Below are positions 61,101 through 64,000 of a stretch of DNA of 64,000 bases, piece by piece (position 1 is the first letter of the stretch; every line of letters starts with the position of its first letter). Origin of the DNA: Tubiluchus corallicola (lineage: Eukaryota; Priapulida; Priapulimorpha; Priapulimorphida; Tubiluchidae); contig JAQGDQ010000172.1 in NCBI GenBank assembly GCA_030141605.1, positions 62,001 through 126,000 on the forward strand, written 5' to 3'. The notes below the pieces were generated by a model, which was not told where the DNA came from, did not search any database, and worked only from the letters and a program-made list of their open reading frames with translations. The position numbers and the translations under genes were made by a program.

Positions 61101-62366
61101 TATCACATCTGTCTGTCTGTCTGTCTGTGTTTCCAAGGTAGTAGCTAGAGAACTTTTGAAGCGAGTGCTATTGTTCTTTAAGATGTTAAAATGAAAATGA
61201 AAGCAAATGCTTATGTTTTTATATTAGTTTGAAGTTATTCACAAACAATTGGCCAATGTCATTGAGACATAACAGGTTGTTCATCTAGACTTCATTTTAC
61301 CTGACACGAAGATAGAAAGAGAGAGGTGAAAGATCAAGGGTGAAGGTCATGGAAAAGTCATGAAGTTCTTCTTGTTAAATAATGAATTCCTTATTTAATG
61401 CGTGTTATTATCATGTAAGACAAGCAGCTTGATAATTCAAGAACCGAACTCTCTTAATGATTTCAATATCATCTTAAAGAGTGTATTTTGGGTTAGATTT
61501 TCAGTTGTTAGGGTCATTATCAAAATAATAATCAAATATTTGGTTGTTCAGTATATTTGTCCTCTTGATGATCTCAACAGTCAAGAATAATTGACAAACC
61601 AAGTTTGAGAACTTGTAACTAACTTTTTTATACTATTTCTATTTAATTTATTAACTTAATTCATATAACTTTTAAATGAAATTAATACCAGTAGGCCTTA
61701 TACTCAATTAGTTAAGTGGCAATTATGCATATGACATCATTCATAACAATTCAGCTTACAGATCCATAAATATTCAGCCTGGTCTTGGATATGTTATTAG
61801 CTTATATTTCAAAGAATCTTAGTTCAAATTTACACCAATACTACTTTTTTCATTTTGCTGTCAAATCTACACAAAACCTATTGTTTATTCTGTCATTAAT
61901 TCCCATTTTGTCCAGGGACATCATGATGTATGACTGGAAAAGTTGTGCCATTTATTTTTGGTTTTAGGCAGAACATTTTTACAGACTGTGGAAATCTCCA
62001 TCACGTGGATCAAGTAATATTCACGAGCACAAACATGTATGTCGCGGAGATAGTGATAAAGGACTAGAGAGAATTGGAAGGTAATATAACTAGTCTCATT
62101 CTATTTAATTTTAACTTGTTTATGTCCAGAATGGAATGCATTTGCAACAATATAGTTGGTCATGGTTGTACCTTAATATATACTGCTTTTTTGTTGTGAT
62201 ATTAATATAATTGAAGGTTCGATTTTTTTTAATTTTTAGGCGTCTTTCACGGGAGTTTAAGGTGCCCTGGGTGGAATATTGGCACTTTCTTGGAGACTAT
62301 ATCGACATATCCACGCGGTCTGGCCTCTCAAAGTTGGAATATTATCTGCAAAATAAAGCATTACAG
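54854..62366 (+). CDS. ANKLE2: ANKLE2 (LEM4), ten exons, 3'-partial
   Basis: Ankyrin-repeat LEM protein of the ER/inner nuclear membrane; in animals it promotes dephosphorylation of BAF (via PP2A and restraint of VRK1) so that the nuclear envelope re-forms after mitosis. Exons 54854-55146, 56683-56771, 57719-57877, 58496-58647, 58794-58982, 59970-60092, 60622-60688, 60827-61014, 61968-62080, 62240-62366, total 1,500 nt, all in frame. Order: LEM domain (residues about 8-52), viroplasmin-like domain (about 115-170), ankyrin region (about 185-335), and the conserved block ending in PWVEYWHFLG and STRSGLSKLEYY. The human protein continues about 400 residues further in a poorly conserved tail; here the continuation is outside the window or not recognisable. 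The human N-terminal membrane helix is not encoded after the first ATG. The exon 1 donor at 55147 was chosen because it alone fits the phase of exon 2 and is the least certain junction. Confidence 0.93.
55290..55452 (-). mobile_element. 3' fragment of a LINE reverse transcriptase ORF
   Basis: Minus-strand codons give LVHAWNSLPNDVICSPSVDV and FKRRLDKHW, the typical end of CR1/L2-type LINE proteins. The open frame continues on paper into the neighbouring transposon (55455 on), which is chance. Lies in ANKLE2 intron 1. Confidence 0.8.
55453..56405. mobile_element. CAGT-ended DNA transposon (949 bp), TA target
   Basis: Element 55455-56403 starts CAGTGGGCGCCACTTAATAG; the right end reversed is CAGTAGGCGCCACTTAATAG, one difference in 20. 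TA on both sides. Points to the Tc1/mariner (Tigger/pogo-like) superfamily. On the + strand around 56030-56110 a broken frame reads QLLHDKMKQPTLKEFL, perhaps the end of a decayed transposase. ANKLE2 intron 1. Confidence 0.85.
56683..57877 (+). CDS. ANKLE2: ANKLE2 exons 2-3: viroplasmin-like domain
   Basis: Exons 56683-56771 and 57719-57877. STYYGVWLPPEL corresponds to the YYGVCPVYED motif of human ANKLE2, and AKARKGSRFKAFTSRDEAVT to its KMIKGSRFKAFSTREDAEK, the small alpha/beta fold also found in RNase H1 N-termini and caulimovirus viroplasmin. The intron between the two exons carries a LINE fragment. Confidence 0.9.
56953..57578 (-). mobile_element. LINE 3' fragment with intact ORF end
   Basis: Minus-strand pieces in order: LYKTIVCPILDYGDVTWNPS (from about 57440), RRKRGNFIPMFRIK and RSRHRNRFTLRVSMFG (57081-57290), then FKSQLDQHWKNHHERC and the stop at 56953-56955. 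Frames are interrupted between pieces, so non-functional. In ANKLE2 intron 2. Confidence 0.85.
58496..60092 (+). CDS. ANKLE2: ANKLE2 exons 4-6: ankyrin repeat region
   Basis: Exons 58496-58647, 58794-58982, 59970-60092. Human-like blocks in order: HSNPRYLFSSGDTPVILQ, EGFRYNALHVAAKANRADMV, LLDLYLNTPDKG, and TPLHFACKFGAAQVVEVL followed by RNKYGELPCE. The NALHVAA and TPLHFACKFG motifs mark two ankyrin repeats. Confidence 0.95.
59235..59345 (-). repeat. tRNA-derived SINE, candidate
   Basis: Minus strand: tggcagagcatg (A box, 59304-59315) and ggttcaaatcccg (B box, 59269-59281) at near-tRNA spacing. The stems of a working tRNA are not evident. ANKLE2 intron between exons 5 and 6; the rest of that 987-bp intron shows nothing clear. 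Confidence 0.7.
60622..62366 (+). CDS. ANKLE2: ANKLE2 exons 7-10: post-ankyrin conserved block
   Basis: Exons 60622-60688, 60827-61014, 61968-62080, 62240-62366. VICQRVRSVVPG, YYVPVLRSDD, GSPVSPVLQIKAYAGPMS, FYRLWKSPS, DKGLERIGRRLSREFKVPW and VEYWHFLGDYIDISTRSGL follow the human order (YYVPLLRAEE, DPVLTLRAFAGPLS, FRKLWKTPP, RGFERVGRELAHELGYPW, VEYWEFLGCFVDLSSQEGL). The 953-bp intron after exon 8 (61015-61967) holds only a short (tctg)n tract at 61105-61125. Confidence 0.92.
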
Positions 62367-62896
62367 GTTTATCTAATAGAAAGTTTTTAGTTCAAATTAT
62401 GAGGGTTTATATACTTTCAAGTAAACAAACTTTTGTTATACAATTTGTCAAAGTATACATTTGTTACATAGCGTTTAAATTGTACATTTCAGTAGCAATA
62501 AGTATTAAACTCCAGAAGAGTATCGAACCTAGCTGATTATAAAGGGCAGTTTTCCCAGATGAGATAGTGAACTGGCAAATGATTTTAGTCAGGTTTACTT
62601 GTATGGCCGAATATACGTCCTTCTTCAATGGCAGATAAAATCAGAAGTGGTTTTTGGACTATCACCCAATTAGCTTCTAACTATACCCATGCTGTTTTAC
62701 TTTGTGGTAAAGCCACTCAGCTATTTTCTTAATCTCAAGACACTTCTTTTATTTTATTTTTACATATTGTTTAAGCTCATTGTTTGCCTTGTAGTCTCAT
62801 TACTAAGTGTGAAAAACCACTACATTCACAGAGAAGCCAAGTAACCCAGTTACATACGAACATATAGTGGTAGCAAATATATATATATATAGTTTT

Positions 62897-62944
<48 letters not shown>

Positions 62945-64000
62945 AAAACTACAATGTGCACTAACTGACTTAGTGGCAAGGAAAAATAAAAGTTTAAAAG
63001 TACAAATCAAAATTAACAATAAACTGTAAACTAAAGGCTCGCCTTTGCGACATCTGGTGCTAGGGCAGTGACCAATGCCTTGACCATCGATATCCACTCC
63101 TCTGGTGTGCCCCACAGTGTGGTGCATGTTGGAGAAATTTGTCACCAAAAAACCTTTCCTTTCTAGTGAACAAGCCTTTACGTGCTTCACAAACTGACGT
63201 CAATGTGCCAGGTTTGTGATACAGGTGTACAATAAAATGATCCAGCACAGGCATGAGTTCAGTCAATAGTTCAGCACTAGTAGTGTTTCTTAAAGGTACA
63301 AATGTTCAAGATGTTTCTGTTATGTGGGCTAAGCCATTTTTTCTCTTTCTCTAAAAACTGAAGTCTGGTCGTAAACAGTTTTGTCATGGGTTACTTACGC
63401 AGCTGTTTTTTTGGAATCAATGGCATTCATGTTTTCATATGGTCTAAGATATGGTTTTTATAAGCTAGCAACAGCTACCTTTTTGGCCATTTTGAAAATA
63501 TTAGTCATGTTGGTACTACCCTAAATGCTTGACCTTTAAAGCCTATGGTATATAGATTCTAATATCATCATCCTAGTTTCCTTAAGTCGGGCAGTATAGT
63601 TAATATATGATGTCATAGGTGTTCCTGGGCATCAGAAATTGATTCATTGACACCGAAAACTTAAGTTGACACCAAAGTTGTCATATTAACTGCATGAACA
63701 GTCAGGATATAGTTTTCAAAACTAGCTATTACAGGCATCAATCTTGTCGACCATTTTGAAAATTATGGTCATACACTGTATGATTTTCTACTGACTTCAT
63801 ATGCAAAATTAATCACCTTGATTGGTTTTAATGTTGTGCAAAGTTTTGTAACTTGGGCAAAAAGAGCAAGTTTTCCACCATTTTGCTAGGCAATTATGTC
63901 TTGATCCCAGTAACCATTTTGTTTATTACTTGTTGGACTGTTTGAATTGCTTTGCATTATTTTGGGGCTTGTAGCAGCTTTCTAGATTCAAGAATGTCCA
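62367..64000. other. downstream of last recognised ANKLE2 exon
   Basis: No exon could be recognised. Probably ANKLE2 intron. Contains the AT microsatellite at 62877-62949 and a decayed coding-like remnant on the minus strand at about 63060-63270 (CEARKGLFTRKER, then two shifted frames), of the kind seen in multicopy genomic repeats. Confidence 0.5.
62877..62949. repeat. (AT)n microsatellite enclosed by a short inverted repeat
   Basis: gttttcaat (62892-62900) and attgaaaac (62941-62949) flank about 40 bp of pure AT, with further AT steps to the left from 62877. The whole can fold as one hairpin. Confidence 0.9.

Noticed and set aside
62777..63270. Minus-strand frames of 137 and 68 codons near the window end
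   Set aside because: They read through an AT microsatellite and a frame-shifted repeat remnant; not a gene.
1..64000. CRISPR array, bacterial operons or plasmid features
   Set aside because: No regularly spaced direct repeats; all genes are intron-bearing or animal-type.

Overview
This is an AT-rich, intron-dense piece of an animal (metazoan) genome. There are no operons or ribosome binding sites. Coding blocks of about 60-470 bp are separated by introns of about 100 bp to 2.3 kb with clean GT...AG borders, and the proteins are animal families: an ABCA1-type lipid transporter, AP-3 mu and ANKLE2. Introns carry hAT- and Tc1/mariner-like non-autonomous transposons, tRNA-derived SINEs and 3' ends of CR1/L2-type LINEs. 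An invertebrate, possibly an early-branching lineage such as a sponge, is my best guess, but the sequence alone does not settle the species.

Layout. (1) 1263-50708, + strand: one very large ABC transporter gene of subfamily A, missing its 5' end (first transmembrane helix). I could chain 59 exons, plus one alternative last exon, with every splice phase consistent, giving about 2,979 codons to the proximal stop or about 3,023 to the distal stop. Order: expanded first extracellular domain (exons 1-27, about 1,310 residues, roughly twice ABCA1), TM2-6, NBD1, linker plus TM7, second extracellular domain, TM8-12, NBD2, and a cytoplasmic tail with a YENPTY motif and alternative ends. (2) 50709-53266: convergent intergenic DNA. 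(3) 53267-54520, - strand: AP-3 complex mu subunit, complete and intronless. (4) 54521-54853: short head-to-head promoter interval. (5) 54854-62366 and onward, + strand: ANKLE2 (LEM4), ten exons seen, 3' end beyond what I can trace. (6) 62367-64000: no exon recognised; AT microsatellite and a decayed repeat.

The three genes are not an obvious pathway. Two act in membrane traffic and lipids (ABCA transporter, AP-3 sorting adaptor). ANKLE2 works at the nuclear envelope/ER in mitotic exit in known animals. The points most worth a second look are the modular expansion of the ABCA ectodomain, the APP-like YENPTY motif and alternative tails, the intronless AP3M gene beside intron-rich neighbours, an in-frame hydrophobic stretch without ATG ahead of the ANKLE2 LEM domain, a roughly 200-bp-arm foldback in an ABCA intron, and several transposons whose ends and target duplications can be read directly.
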